A stretch of 64,000 nucleotides of DNA, taken from Anaerostipes hominis (ex Lee et al. 2021). GTDB lineage: Bacteria > Bacillota > Clostridia > Lachnospirales > Lachnospiraceae. Each line of letters starts with the position of its first letter. Position 1 is the stretch's first letter. The DNA lies in NCBI RefSeq assembly GCF_002270485.1, contig NZ_NQOG01000002.1, positions 124,001 to 188,000 on the forward strand. The letters are read 5' to 3'. The position numbers and the translations under genes were made by a program. Positions 17,704 through 27,193 of the stretch are shown one piece after another. Under the pieces are notes generated by a model, which saw nothing but the letters and a program-made list of their open reading frames with translations, ran no database searches and had not been told where the DNA came from.

Positions 17704-17724
17704 AGTCTGGCTGTTGTTTTTTTT
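17688..17724 (+). terminator. Terminator overlapping the end of maf
   Basis: A 12-bp stem with two G-T pairs (17688-17699 with 17705-17716) is followed by eight Ts. The left arm lies in the last codons of maf. The stretch 17725-17955 that follows holds nothing I recognise. Confidence 0.8.
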
Positions 17725-17958
17725 GATGTTTACGGTAATAAGATGTACACTCCGAAAGCTGCAAAAAACGGAAGCCAGATCAGCTGTTTTCATTTTCCAA
17801 CAAATTTAACAAGATTCTTGTGTTTGTAGTGACAGCCCAATATCTCAAGATTGATATGAAGATCATCCGGGATATCCATCTGGACCGCAACAAATGATGA
17901 ACAGAAGAAGAGATGGCTTTTGGATCTGCAGAGTTAAGAAGTATATGAATTGAATAGT

Positions 17959-18006
17959 AAAAAACCTTCGGCTGCGGCAGAGAAAAAGCCGTTTCCGAAG
18001 GTTTTT
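17959..18006. terminator. Terminator-like hairpin at the 3' end of the DUF1292 gene
   Basis: AAAAACCTTCGG pairs with CCGAAGGTTTTT around a 23-base loop. T tracts flank it on both strands, so it can serve the minus-strand DUF1292 gene. Confidence 0.75.
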
Positions 18007-18056
18007 ATATTGTTTATATGGAATGGGCCAAAGCTTGGCAGAGGAACAGGAATGTT

Positions 18057-18374
18057 TTATTCTTCTTCATCATCCTCGTCGTCTAAAATAGCATCAAAAG
18101 CAGCAGAAACCATCTCATATTCCTCGTCATCCTCAATATTGTCCAGCTGAACCTCATCATCCGGCAATTCTTTATAGCGGTAAAGAAGCAGTTCACTTTC
18201 TTCCTCATCGTTCTCAAGGTCTTTTACGGGAACCAGGGCGATATAATCCTGTTCTTCGATGCCGAAGATACAGATCACGGCGCAGTCGAGCTGGACACCA
18301 TCCTCCATTTCCAGATGGATGATTGGATTTTCTTCTTCAAATACGTCAGCTTCTACGTTGATATCTTCACTCAT
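18057..18374 (-). CDS. DUF1292 protein
   Basis: A very acidic protein of about 105 residues with the DUF1292 core: IIHLEMEDGVQLDCAVICIF (in parts), DYIALVPV and a run of Asp/Glu to the C-terminus (DDEDDEEE). Function is unknown; the family is widespread in Clostridia. The frame extends to an ATG at 18413, but GAGGTAG lies six bases before the ATG at 18374, which is the better start. Confidence 0.85.
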   Translation of the reverse strand: MSEDINVEADVFEEENPIIHLEMEDGVQLDCAVICIFGIEEQDYIALVPVKDLENDEEESELLLYRYKELPDDEVQLDNIEDDEEYEMVSAAFDAILDDEDDEEE

Positions 18375-18507
18375 AAGACTACCTCTTTTCTTAGAATCCG
18401 GCTTTGTGAGCACAGAAATTCTACTAATTTTATTTGCATTTTTGGGCTGTTCTTAATATACTAAATAATAAAGGAAAAAGCAAGGGGACAAAGAGATTGT
18501 TACAGGT

Positions 18508-18536
18508 TTGACAAGTGTTTTCCTGTGTGATACGAT
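18508..18536 (+). promoter_or_regulatory. Promoter of the antiporter-M14-purL run
   Basis: TTGACA (18508-18513), 17 bases, then TACGAT (18531-18536), placed 32 bases before the chosen antiporter start. Confidence 0.6.
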
Positions 18537-18568
18537 ACCATCGAATATTGGCAGCGGAGGCTATTATT

Positions 18569-19771
18569 ATGGAAGAATACAGATATTTATTGGATATAGC
18601 GGTGATACTGGTTTTGACAAAGTCTTTCAGCCTGTTCTCGAGAAAAGTAAACATGCCTCCTGTAGTCGGAGCGTTGATTGCGGGTATTATACTGGGACCG
18701 GTGATGCTGAACGTGATCAAACCGTCTGATACTATCCTGAGTCTGGCAGAGATCGGTGTTATTGTCCTGATGTTTCAGGCAGGGCTGGAGACCGACATCA
18801 GGGAACTGAAACGGAGCGGAAAAGCAGCCATGGTGATCGCGCTGTGCGGAGTTGTCGTGCCCCTGGCGGTCGGAGCGGTCATCTCTTTTATGTTTGAAAA
18901 GAATTTAATGGAAAATATTTTTGTGGGGGTTATTCTGACTGCCACGTCTGTTAGTATAACGGTAGAAACTCTTCAGGATATGGGAAAGCTTAAGGGCCGT
19001 GTCGGAACGGCAATACTCGGTGCGGCCATCATTGACGATATCCTGGGTATTATACTGCTTTCTGTGATGACAAGCATCGGCAGGGCCGGAACGGTTGAGG
19101 TCACAGGAGTTCTTATGATAATCGGCAAGATGGCTCTGTTTTTTGTGCTCTCAGGTGCCGGCGGAATTGTTGTGTACAAGTTTTTCCGCAGGATGTCCAC
19201 GATGAAAGTAAACAACGAACAGGTCCACAGAAGGCGGGTTCCGGTGCTTGCACTGGCATTCTGCCTGTTTCTGGCATTTTTGGCCGAATTATTTGGAATT
19301 GCAGACATCACCGGGGCATATCTGGCGGGGATCATCCTGTGCAGAATACCGGAGACTTACTATATTCACCGGAAGGTGGAGTGTATCTCATACATGCTGA
19401 TCACCCCGATCTTCTTTGCCAGCATCGGCCTCAAAGTCGAAGTGGCGGGAATGACTCAGACGATGATCATCTTCACTGTACTTATCAGTATTGCCGCTGT
19501 CCTGACGAAGATCATCGGCTGCGGCATCGGGGCCAAGGTCTGCAGGTATTCCTATAAGGAGTCCCTAAAGATCGGAGCCGGCATGGTTTGCAGGGGAGAG
19601 GTAGCACTGATCGTTGCACAAAAAGGAATCCATGTCGGGCTGCTCAGGGAAGAGATGTTTGCACCTATGGTCATTATGGTGTTGGTGACAACCCTTTTGG
19701 CGCCGATTCTTCTCAAGCTGTTTTTTTCAGAGTGGTTCAGCGGATTGACGTACAGGACAGGAAAGAGATAA
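18569..19771 (+). CDS. CPA2-type cation:proton antiporter
   Basis: A membrane protein of about 400 residues with roughly 12 helices from the Kef/NhaS3-like monovalent cation:proton antiporter-2 family. Marks of the family are MPPVVGALIAGIILGP near the start, FQAGLETDIREL, TATSVSITVETL, the AIIDDILGIILLS helix with its paired aspartates, and the late GAGMVCRGEVALIVAQKG. No TrkA/RCK domain is fused. The frame reaches up to 18515, but GGAGG eight bases before the ATG at 18569 sets the start. The next gene begins four bases after the stop. Confidence 0.88.
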   Translation: MEEYRYLLDIAVILVLTKSFSLFSRKVNMPPVVGALIAGIILGPVMLNVIKPSDTILSLAEIGVIVLMFQAGLETDIRELKRSGKAAMVIALCGVVVPLAVGAVISFMFEKNLMENIFVGVILTATSVSITVETLQDMGKLKGRVGTAILGAAIIDDILGIILLSVMTSIGRAGTVEVTGVLMIIGKMALFFVLSGAGGIVVYKFFRRMSTMKVNNEQVHRRRVPVLALAFCLFLAFLAELFGIADITGAYLAGIILCRIPETYYIHRKVECISYMLITPIFFASIGLKVEVAGMTQTMIIFTVLISIAAVLTKIIGCGIGAKVCRYSYKESLKIGAGMVCRGEVALIVAQKGIHVGLLREEMFAPMVIMVLVTTLLAPILLKLFFSEWFSGLTYRTGKR

Positions 19772-19775
19772 CAGG

Positions 19776-20714
19776 ATGATTGAGACAGTAGTATCAGTAA
19801 AGCTCCCGGTGCGGGAGACATTAAGGATTAAGAAGAATTCCCTGCATCCGGACGTGATGACGGGAAGAGAAAAGAGAATATGCCTCGTTTCAGGTTTATA
19901 TGGAGATGAGCTTGGAGGGCAGTATATATGCGGAGAAATCATAAAGAGGATCAAAGAGGACTATGATTCCCTGTCAGGAATCGTGGACGTATATCCGTCG
20001 GTCAACCCTTTGGGGCTGGATGCCAGGAGCCGGAGCATCCCAGTTACACAGGAGGATTACAGCGCGGTTTTTCCGGGAGACTTAAAAGGGGAACTCGGGG
20101 AATATACAGCGGCCAAGCTGCTGGAGGATATGGAGAGTGCAGACTGTGTAATCGACATTCATTCCAGCAATATTTTCCTTCAGGAGATCCCCCAGGTGAG
20201 ATTAAACAGCGATGCGGACGAGCGCCTGCTCCGCCTCGCAGGATATATGAATACTGATCTGATTTGGATACATCCGTCTACGACAGTGAATGAGGGAAGC
20301 CTTTCCTATGCCCTGAATGAACGGGGAGTGCCTTGTATGGTCACAGAATCAGGGGCTGCATTCAGGATTAAATATGACTTCTGCAGACAGATCATAGAGG
20401 GAGTGTTTGCCATCATGAAGGAACTGGGCATCTGGAAGGGAACGTGTGCAGAACCGAAAAGGGCCCCGGTCGTCCATGATGACGGGATTCATTATCTGAA
20501 CTGCGAGACGAACGGTCTGTTTGTCACTCACAAGAAGGTGAAAGATTATGTGAAAAAGGGTGAGATCATCGGCAGCATCACCAGTCCCATCCTGGGAGCG
20601 GTGGAGGAAGAAATCATTGCGCCGGTGGACGGTATCTTAATGACTGTCAGAGAACACCCGGGCGTGACGGAGGGGTCTCTGATCGCCAGAGTCGTGGGAG
20701 GTGCCCTGGTATGA
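19776..20714 (+). CDS. M14 (AstE/aspartoacylase-like) protein, one zinc ligand missing
   Basis: A 312-residue protein of the succinylglutamate desuccinylase/aspartoacylase branch of M14 zinc carboxypeptidases. Where the family has G-x-H-G-D/N-E, this protein reads SGLYGDELGG, so the first zinc histidine is Tyr while the Glu is kept. The second histidine survives in VIDIHSSN (about residue 130) and the catalytic Glu region as MVTESG. A C-terminal barrel-like domain (GAVEEEIIAPVDGIL) follows, as in the family. It sits between the antiporter and a second homologue with a four-base ATGA overlap. Enzyme activity is doubtful; the substrate is unknown. Confidence 0.78.
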   Translation: MIETVVSVKLPVRETLRIKKNSLHPDVMTGREKRICLVSGLYGDELGGQYICGEIIKRIKEDYDSLSGIVDVYPSVNPLGLDARSRSIPVTQEDYSAVFPGDLKGELGEYTAAKLLEDMESADCVIDIHSSNIFLQEIPQVRLNSDADERLLRLAGYMNTDLIWIHPSTTVNEGSLSYALNERGVPCMVTESGAAFRIKYDFCRQIIEGVFAIMKELGIWKGTCAEPKRAPVVHDDGIHYLNCETNGLFVTHKKVKDYVKKGEIIGSITSPILGAVEEEIIAPVDGILMTVREHPGVTEGSLIARVVGGALV

Positions 20715-21658
20715 TCAAAGAGACATTGTATACGACAGATTCTTACCTCAGGGAAGAATTTAAAATAAAAGGATTTCGGTTCGGCAGTACAGGCGAAGAC
20801 TCAGAACCGTCTGCCTGCATTGTCGGCTCCATGAGAGGCAATGAATTTCAGCAGCTTTTTATCTGCTCTCTGCTGGTAAAAAGACTGAAGGAGCTGGAAG
20901 CATCCGGCTCGATTGTGGGAAATCATGAGATCCTGGTCATCCCTTCAATGAATAATTCATCAATGAATGTAGGGATGCGGTATTGGGTATCGGACAACAG
21001 TGACATCAACCGGGAGTTTCCGGGGAATCCGCAGGGAGAGCCAACCAGCCGTCTGGCGGCCAATATATTTGAGAAAGTAAAGGGCTACCGCTATGGAATC
21101 CAGTTTCCTTCATTTTACCGGAAGGGAGATTTTATACCCCATGTGCGGATGCAGACTACGGGAAAGGAAAGTGCAAGTCTGGCAAATTTATTCGGACTGC
21201 CTTATGTGATCACAAGCAAGCCGAGAAGCTTTGATGTGAAGACGTTAAATTATAACTGGCAGATCAACGGGACAGATGCATTTTCAGTCTATTCCGGTGA
21301 TACGGGACATATCAATGAGTTTTCGGCGAAACAGGCTGTATCTGCTGTTTTGCGGTTTTTAACCAGAATGGGAATTTTAAAATATAATTGCCATAACGGC
21401 TATATTGCAAGTATTATAGAAGAAGAGGACATGGCGGAAGTTAAGACGGAGGCACCGGGATTTTTCCGGCGTCTTGTCAATGTCGGAGAGGAAGTGCACC
21501 GGGGACAGCTCTTAGGAGAGATCCTGGACCCTTACGAGGGAGATATTATTTCTGCGGTGCATTCCACCGTGGATGGAATCGTTTTTTACGCGAAGAAAGA
21601 TCCAATGATCTTGGAGAATGCTTCTGCGTTTCAAATCATAAAGAAGCTGCACGAATAG
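20711..21658 (+). CDS. Second M14-like protein, all catalytic motifs lost
   Basis: A 315-residue homologue of the preceding gene. The zinc motif reads VGSMRGNEFQQ (Arg for the first His), the DxHSS segment is replaced by YGIQFPSFY, and the catalytic-Glu strand by YVITSKPRS. It therefore looks like a non-enzymatic partner. The C-terminal lipoyl-like barrel (EGDIISAVHSTVDGIVFY) is kept. Overlap with the first M14 gene suggests the two products are made together and may form a complex. purL follows after 11 bases. Confidence 0.75.
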   Translation: MIKETLYTTDSYLREEFKIKGFRFGSTGEDSEPSACIVGSMRGNEFQQLFICSLLVKRLKELEASGSIVGNHEILVIPSMNNSSMNVGMRYWVSDNSDINREFPGNPQGEPTSRLAANIFEKVKGYRYGIQFPSFYRKGDFIPHVRMQTTGKESASLANLFGLPYVITSKPRSFDVKTLNYNWQINGTDAFSVYSGDTGHINEFSAKQAVSAVLRFLTRMGILKYNCHNGYIASIIEEEDMAEVKTEAPGFFRRLVNVGEEVHRGQLLGEILDPYEGDIISAVHSTVDGIVFYAKKDPMILENASAFQIIKKLHE

Positions 21659-21669
21659 AGGAGGACCAT

Positions 21670-24600
21670 ATGGGACAAGTAAAGAGAGTTTATGTGGAAA
21701 AGAAACAGGGCTATGCCATCAAAGCAAAGGAACTGCTGGAGGAAGTGAGGCAGTACTTGGGATTGGATGTGGAAAATATCCGCGTACTGATCCGCTATGA
21801 TGTGGAAAATGTTTCTGAGGAAAGCTATCAAAAGGCGCTGGGCACCGTGTTCAGTGAGCCTCCTGTGGATGAAGTTTATGAGGAAGCGTTCCCTGCGGAA
21901 GAAGGGGAAACGGCTTTCAGCGTGGAATTCCTCCCGGGGCAGTTTGACCAGAGGGCAGACTCTGCCCAGCAGTGTCTGAAGCTGTTAAATGAAAGTGAAG
22001 AACCGGTCATCCGGAGCGCCACTACATATGTAGTAAAGGGAGCATTATCTGAGGATGAGATGGGGCAGATCAAAGATTACTGCATCAATCCGGTGGATTC
22101 CAGAGAGTCCTCTGAAGAAAAACCGGATACTCTTGTGATGGAGTTTGAAGAGCCGGAAGATGTAAAGATTGTGGAAGGATTCAGGGATATGGACGAACAG
22201 CCGTTTAAGGAACTTTATGATTCCCTGAACCTGGCTATGACCTTTAAGGATTTCCTGCACATCCAGAAGCATTTTAAAGAAGAGGAACAGAGAGACCCGT
22301 CCATGACCGAGATCCGTGTTCTGGACACATATTGGTCTGATCACTGCCGTCACACGACCTTTTCAACGGAACTTAAAAATATTAAGTTCCAGGAAGGCTT
22401 TTACCGTGCTCCTTTGGAGGCGACCTATGAGCAGTATATGCTGGATCACAAGAGCATTTTCCAGGGAAGGAAAGACAAATTTGTCTGCCTGATGGACCTT
22501 GCGCTGATGGCTATGCGCCGGCTCAAACGGGAAGGTGCCTTAAATGACATGGAAGAGAGTGAAGAGATCAACGCGTGCAGTATCGTAGTGCCTGTCTCCA
22601 TAGACGGAAAAGAGGAGGAGTGGCTCGTAAGCTTTAAGAATGAGACGCATAACCATCCTACTGAGATCGAGCCGTTCGGTGGTGCGGCTACCTGCCTCGG
22701 CGGAGCGATCAGAGATCCGCTTTCCGGGCGTTCTTATGTGTATCAGGCTATGCGTGTGACCGGAGCCGGCGATCCTACTGTACCATTAAAAGATACTTTA
22801 AAAGGAAAGCTTCCGCAGAGGAAGATCGTGACCGGAGCTGCTCATGGATATAGTTCTTACGGCAACCAGATCGGATTGGCCACTGGATTTGTAGATGAGA
22901 TCTATCATCCGGATTATGTGGCAAAACGTATGGAGATCGGGGCTGTCATGGGTGCTGCGCCGAGAAAGAACGTCGTAAGGGAAAGCTCAGATCCCGGAGA
23001 TATCATCGTTCTGCTCGGCGGAAGAACCGGACGTGACGGCTGCGGAGGAGCTACCGGATCTTCTAAGGTCCACACAGAAGAGTCCATCGAGACATGCGGC
23101 GCGGAAGTACAGAAAGGTAATCCTCCGACAGAGAGAAAGATCCAGAGACTGTTTAGAAGGAAAGAAGTCAGCAGGCTGATCAAAAAGTGCAATGATTTCG
23201 GTGCAGGCGGTGTTTCTGTGGCGATCGGAGAACTCGCAGACGGACTTACGATCGATCTTGACAAGGTGCCGAAAAAGTATGCGGGACTTGATGGAACAGA
23301 GCTTGCCATCTCTGAATCCCAGGAACGTATGGCGGTTGTCCTGGACCCAAAAGATGTGGATCAGTTCTTAGCCTTTTCCGAGGAAGAAAACCTGGAAGCA
23401 GTGGCGGTTGCCGTTGTAACCGAGGAGCCAAGATTAGTTCTCTCCTGGAGAGGAAAAGAGATCGTAAATCTGTCCCGTGCATTTTTGGACACGAACGGAG
23501 CCCATCAGGAAAATGATGTATATGTAGAGATTCCACACCGCGTCAGCAGCTTCTTTGATAAGGAGATTCCAAAGAGTTTTACGGAAGCATGTATTAATAC
23601 ACTGAAAGATCTGAATGTATGCTCCAAGAAAGGACTTGTGGAGATGTTTGACAGCACCATTGGTGCAGGCAGCGTCACTCTGCCTTACGGCGGAAAATAT
23701 CAGATGACACCGGTCCAGACGATGGTAGCCAAGCTTCCGGTGCTTCACGGAAAGACAGATACCGTGACCATGATGAGTTATGGATTTGACCCATACTTGT
23801 CCAAATGGAGTCCATTCCACGGAGCAGTTTATGCGATCACTCATTCCATCGCAAAAATCGTGGCAGCTGGCGGTGACTACAAGAAGATCCGTCTGACCTT
23901 CCAGGAGTACTTCAAACGCCTTGGAGAAGATCCGGAGCGCTGGGGACAGCCATTCGCGGCACTGCTCGGTGCATACCACGCACAGATCGGATTTGGACTT
24001 GCATCTATCGGAGGAAAGGACAGTATGTCCGGAACCTTCAACGACATTGATGTGCCTCCGACGCTCGTATCCTTTGCTGTAGATGTGGCAGACGGAAAAC
24101 ACGTGATCACTCCGGAACTGAAACGCGCAGGCAACCGCCTCGTGCGGATCTGTATTCCGAGGGATGTCTATAACCTTCCGGTTTACAGTGAGGCGAAAAA
24201 AGTTTACAAACGTATCCACAGGCTCATAGAAGAAGGTGCGATCAAATCCTGCTATGCCATCGGATTCGGAGGAACCATTGAAGCGGTTGCCAAGATGGCC
24301 TTCGGAAATGGCCTTGGAGTTATTTTTGACCAGGAAGTTGAAATCAAAGATCTTGTTGAGAACCATTACGGATCTTTCGTGGTGGAAATGGATACGAGGG
24401 ATATCAGAAAACTTGCGATCCCAAGCCTTCTCCTCGGTGAGATCACCACAACACCGGAACTTGTATTAGGAAATGAAGTGGTTCCGCTGAAAGAGGCCGC
24501 AGATGCGTGGACCAAGCCTTTGGAAGAAGTCTTCCCGACCCGCTCTGAAGGAAGCCAGGATGTAGTAGAGACAAGAAACTACACCAAAGGCAAGGCGCAT

Positions 24601-25419
24601 TTTGCCAAGAATAAAATAGCGAAACCAAAAGTATTTATTCCGGTATTCCCGGGTACAAACTGCGAATATGATTCTGCAAGGGCGTTTGAAGACGCAGGGG
24701 CAGAGGTCATTACTAAGGTATTTAAGAACCTGGACGCACAGGGAATCCGTGACTCTGTAGATGAGTTTGAAAAAGCAATCAAAGAGTCACAGATGATCAT
24801 GTTCCCGGGAGGCTTCAGTGCAGGTGATGAGCCGGAAGGTTCTGCCAAATTCTTTGCAACAGCCTTCCGAAATGAAAAGCTCAAAGAGTCTGTCATGGAC
24901 CTGCTGAACAATCGGGATGGTCTCGTGCTGGGAATCTGTAACGGGTTCCAGGCACTGATCAAACTTGGACTGGTACCGGAAGGAAAGATTGTGGAGCAGA
25001 CAGAGCAGTCTCCGACGCTGACGATGAACCGGATTGGACGTCATATTTCAAAAGTAGCCTATACCAAAGTGACTTCAAACCTGTCACCATGGTTCCATGA
25101 AGTCAATGCGGGAGACATTTTCAGTATCCCTGTTTCACACGGAGAAGGACGTTTTGTGGCAAATGACGATGTGATCAAAAAGCTGTTTGAAAACGGCCAG
25201 GTGGCAACCCAGTATGTGGACTTGAATGGAGATCCTACTATGAATGAGGACTTTAACCCGAATGGTTCCTATTATGCCATCGAGGGTATCACAAGCCCGG
25301 ACGGAAGGGTTTTGGGAAAGATGGGCCATTCAGAACGTATGGGACGTTTTGTTTCCAATAACATTGCCGGAAACAAAAACCAGAAGATTTTCCTTTCAGG
25401 AGTGAACTATTTTAAATAA
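21670..25419 (+). CDS. purL: Phosphoribosylformylglycinamidine synthase, single chain
   Basis: Fourth step of purine synthesis: FGAR plus glutamine and ATP to FGAM. The 1249-residue protein fuses the synthetase and glutaminase parts. It shows TYWSDHCRHTTF (about residues 218-229), FKNETHNHPTEIEPFGGAATCLGG (in parts), NDFGAGGVSVAIGELADG, GGKDSMSGTF, and a C-terminal class I glutaminase with PGTNCEYDSARAF, PGGFSAGDEPEGSAKF, the nucleophile in GICNGFQAL, and SHGEGRF with the His/Glu pair. GAGGAGG precedes the ATG. The gene is complete and ends in a strong terminator. Confidence 0.97.
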   Translation: MGQVKRVYVEKKQGYAIKAKELLEEVRQYLGLDVENIRVLIRYDVENVSEESYQKALGTVFSEPPVDEVYEEAFPAEEGETAFSVEFLPGQFDQRADSAQQCLKLLNESEEPVIRSATTYVVKGALSEDEMGQIKDYCINPVDSRESSEEKPDTLVMEFEEPEDVKIVEGFRDMDEQPFKELYDSLNLAMTFKDFLHIQKHFKEEEQRDPSMTEIRVLDTYWSDHCRHTTFSTELKNIKFQEGFYRAPLEATYEQYMLDHKSIFQGRKDKFVCLMDLALMAMRRLKREGALNDMEESEEINACSIVVPVSIDGKEEEWLVSFKNETHNHPTEIEPFGGAATCLGGAIRDPLSGRSYVYQAMRVTGAGDPTVPLKDTLKGKLPQRKIVTGAAHGYSSYGNQIGLATGFVDEIYHPDYVAKRMEIGAVMGAAPRKNVVRESSDPGDIIVLLGGRTGRDGCGGATGSSKVHTEESIETCGAEVQKGNPPTERKIQRLFRRKEVSRLIKKCNDFGAGGVSVAIGELADGLTIDLDKVPKKYAGLDGTELAISESQERMAVVLDPKDVDQFLAFSEEENLEAVAVAVVTEEPRLVLSWRGKEIVNLSRAFLDTNGAHQENDVYVEIPHRVSSFFDKEIPKSFTEACINTLKDLNVCSKKGLVEMFDSTIGAGSVTLPYGGKYQMTPVQTMVAKLPVLHGKTDTVTMMSYGFDPYLSKWSPFHGAVYAITHSIAKIVAAGGDYKKIRLTFQEYFKRLGEDPERWGQPFAALLGAYHAQIGFGLASIGGKDSMSGTFNDIDVPPTLVSFAVDVADGKHVITPELKRAGNRLVRICIPRDVYNLPVYSEAKKVYKRIHRLIEEGAIKSCYAIGFGGTIEAVAKMAFGNGLGVIFDQEVEIKDLVENHYGSFVVEMDTRDIRKLAIPSLLLGEITTTPELVLGNEVVPLKEAADAWTKPLEEVFPTRSEGSQDVVETRNYTKGKAHFAKNKIAKPKVFIPVFPGTNCEYDSARAFEDAGAEVITKVFKNLDAQGIRDSVDEFEKAIKESQMIMFPGGFSAGDEPEGSAKFFATAFRNEKLKESVMDLLNNRDGLVLGICNGFQALIKLGLVPEGKIVEQTEQSPTLTMNRIGRHISKVAYTKVTSNLSPWFHEVNAGDIFSIPVSHGEGRFVANDDVIKKLFENGQVATQYVDLNGDPTMNEDFNPNGSYYAIEGITSPDGRVLGKMGHSERMGRFVSNNIAGNKNQKIFLSGVNYFK

Positions 25420-25439
25420 TCAGATCCCGGTATCATAAT

Positions 25440-25475
25440 AAGAACCCCGCAGTGTACTCTGCGGGGTTCTTATAT
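25440..25475 (+). terminator. Terminator of purL
   Basis: AAGAACCCCGCAG pairs with CTGCGGGGTTCTT around a short loop, followed by a T-rich tail. Confidence 0.9.
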
Positions 25476-25633
25476 TTAATGAAAAGAGAGGATTAAAAAT
25501 ATATATGAAAAACGATTGCCTCAGGGACATGCTGTGTTTCATGTCTTATGAGGTATGTTTTTAGTATAGCAGGATTACCGTAGGAAACAATGGATAGAAA
25601 ATAAACAATTCTAAATGAAATATAAACAAATCT

Positions 25634-25674
25634 TATACCCAGAGGGCACCCCGTATTCTATACCCTTCGGGTGT
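25634..25674. repeat. Dispersed palindromic repeat, partial copy
   Basis: TATACCCAGAGGGCACCCCG, an AT-rich spacer, then the ATACCC-TTC-GGGTG hairpin. This matches the first two thirds of the repeat unit at 31069; the CGCGC hairpin is missing. The 410-base gap between purL and the transaldolase holds otherwise only the purL terminator and AT-rich promoter-like DNA (TATAAT near 25783). Confidence 0.65.
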
Positions 25675-25831
25675 AGAATTCTTGTGTTTCTGGAGAAAAA
25701 GAAAAGGTTCATGTGAATGAGCTGATAATATTTTGGTTAAAATTCGGAATAAATATTGAAAATATTATCTAAATATACTAATATATAATCATTATGTAAC
25801 CAACGACTTTCTCATGAAAGGAGTCTTCTTT

Positions 25832-26914
25832 ATGTCAGATGCAAAAGGAAAACTGTTTGAAACTAATGAAAAATTCCCACAGACCGAATATTGGAACGAT
25901 TCTTGTGCGGTAAAAGAACTGGAGTATGCCATCGACCGTGGAGCAACCGGGGCTACCACCAATCCTGTGATCGTAGGAAATGTATTAAATCAGGAGATGG
26001 ATCTCTGGGAAGATACTCTTGTAAAGTGGATCGATGAAATGCCGGACGCAACAGAGGAGGAGGTTGCATGGCGCCTGATCGAACAGATGGCAGTGCGCGG
26101 AGCAAAACTTCTTAATCCGGTCTATGAAAAGACAAATCATAAAAAAGGGAAAATCTCCATCCAGACCAATGCAAAATTATACAGAAACGCAGACGCAATG
26201 GCAGAACAGGCAATCGGATTCGGGGACCTGGCACCGAATATCATGGTTAAAATGCCGACTTCCGCAGCGGGAATCAAGGCATTTGAGGAAGCTACCTTCG
26301 CCGGTATCAGTATCAACGCCACTGTATCCTTCACTGTGGCACAGGCCGTAGCAGTGGCAGAGGCAGTAGAGCGCGGATTAAAACGGAGAGAAGAAGCGGG
26401 ACTTTCTAACGAGAATATAACACCGGTGTGCACCATCATGGTGGGACGCACGGATGACTGGGTAAAAGAAGCAGTGAAACGGGACAATCTGTGTCTGGAT
26501 CCATGCGCATTAGAGTATGCGGGAGTTGCAGCATTCAAGAATGCATATAAGATCTATCAGGAACGCGGATATAAGACAAGACTTCTGGCTGCCGCGTACA
26601 GGAATTATTTCCACTGGTCAGAGTTTATCGGCGGAGACGTGGTGCTCACCATCACACAGCCTTGGCAGGAGAAGATCAACGGAAGCGACGTGGAAGTAAA
26701 AGAGCGTATGAGCCGCCCGGTTCCCGAAAAATATCTAAATGAACTGAAGAAGATCCCTGATTTTATCATGGCATATGAAGAAGACGGCCTGAAACCAGAA
26801 GAATTTGTACATTACGGAGCCTTTGTAAAGACCATCAGCCAGTTCCTGGGAGGATACGAAAGCCTTCTCGGGGTGATCAGAAAACTGATGGTGGGAGACC
26901 CTATTAGAAAGTAA
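25832..26914 (+). CDS. Transaldolase-family protein
   Basis: A protein of about 360 residues with transaldolase motifs: GATGATTNPVIVGNVL near the N-terminus, ISIQTNAKLYRN, NIMVKMPTSAAGIKAFEEAT with the Schiff-base lysine, GISINATVSFTVAQA, CTIMVGRTDDW and LLAAAYRNYFHWSEFIGGDVVLTI. It is longer than standard transaldolases and resembles the long clostridial type. The sugar phosphate it acts on cannot be fixed from sequence. The ATG at 25814 carries the AAGGAG site within its own codons, so the ATG at 25832 is the real start. Confidence 0.85.
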   Translation: MSDAKGKLFETNEKFPQTEYWNDSCAVKELEYAIDRGATGATTNPVIVGNVLNQEMDLWEDTLVKWIDEMPDATEEEVAWRLIEQMAVRGAKLLNPVYEKTNHKKGKISIQTNAKLYRNADAMAEQAIGFGDLAPNIMVKMPTSAAGIKAFEEATFAGISINATVSFTVAQAVAVAEAVERGLKRREEAGLSNENITPVCTIMVGRTDDWVKEAVKRDNLCLDPCALEYAGVAAFKNAYKIYQERGYKTRLLAAAYRNYFHWSEFIGGDVVLTITQPWQEKINGSDVEVKERMSRPVPEKYLNELKKIPDFIMAYEEDGLKPEEFVHYGAFVKTISQFLGGYESLLGVIRKLMVGDPIRK

Positions 26915-26928
26915 AATAAATAGACGGC

Positions 26929-26970
26929 AAAACAGCAGGTATCCTATGGATCATACCTGCTGTTTTACTC
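26929..26970 (+). terminator. Terminator after the transaldolase
   Basis: AAAACAGCAGGTATC pairs with ATACCTGCTGTTTT, then a T-rich run. It probably also ends the convergent small minus-strand gene. Confidence 0.85.
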
Positions 26971-27013
26971 TTTCATTGGTTCATTGGTTGTTTCATCGTT
27001 CTGCACGTGTACC

Positions 27014-27193
27014 TCACATTCTTTTCTTCGGTGGGATATAGTAATGACCGCCGTTCATTGCGGTGATCCCGGCGCTGATGATGTCACAGTTATCAATTAA
27101 ATATTTTTTCACTTTCTCCTTCAAGGACAGTTTTGCTGTATTGGCTGGAGAAGAGTTTGCTGCATTCATCTGTACTGCTTTTGTATTTGTCAT
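27014..27193 (-). CDS. Small protein of 59 residues, unknown
   Basis: Read on the minus strand the frame starts MTNTKAVQMNAAN, contains a charged helix KLSLKEKVKKYL and ends GGHYYIPPKKRM. It has no membrane segment and one cysteine. AAAGGAGGAACCG lies just before the ATG at ideal spacing, one of the best ribosome-binding sites in the window, which argues that it is really translated. It lies between the transaldolase and a divergent AraC regulator. I do not recognise the family. The Gly-Gly-His-Tyr-Tyr-Ile-Pro-Pro tail is distinctive. Confidence 0.6.
   Translation of the reverse strand: MTNTKAVQMNAANSSPANTAKLSLKEKVKKYLIDNCDIISAGITAMNGGHYYIPPKKRM

Noticed and set aside
23434-24366. A 310-residue minus-strand frame inside purL
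   Set aside because: It lies wholly antisense to a clearly conserved purL with no ribosome-binding site or recognisable domain; a long antisense frame is expected from the codon use of purL.
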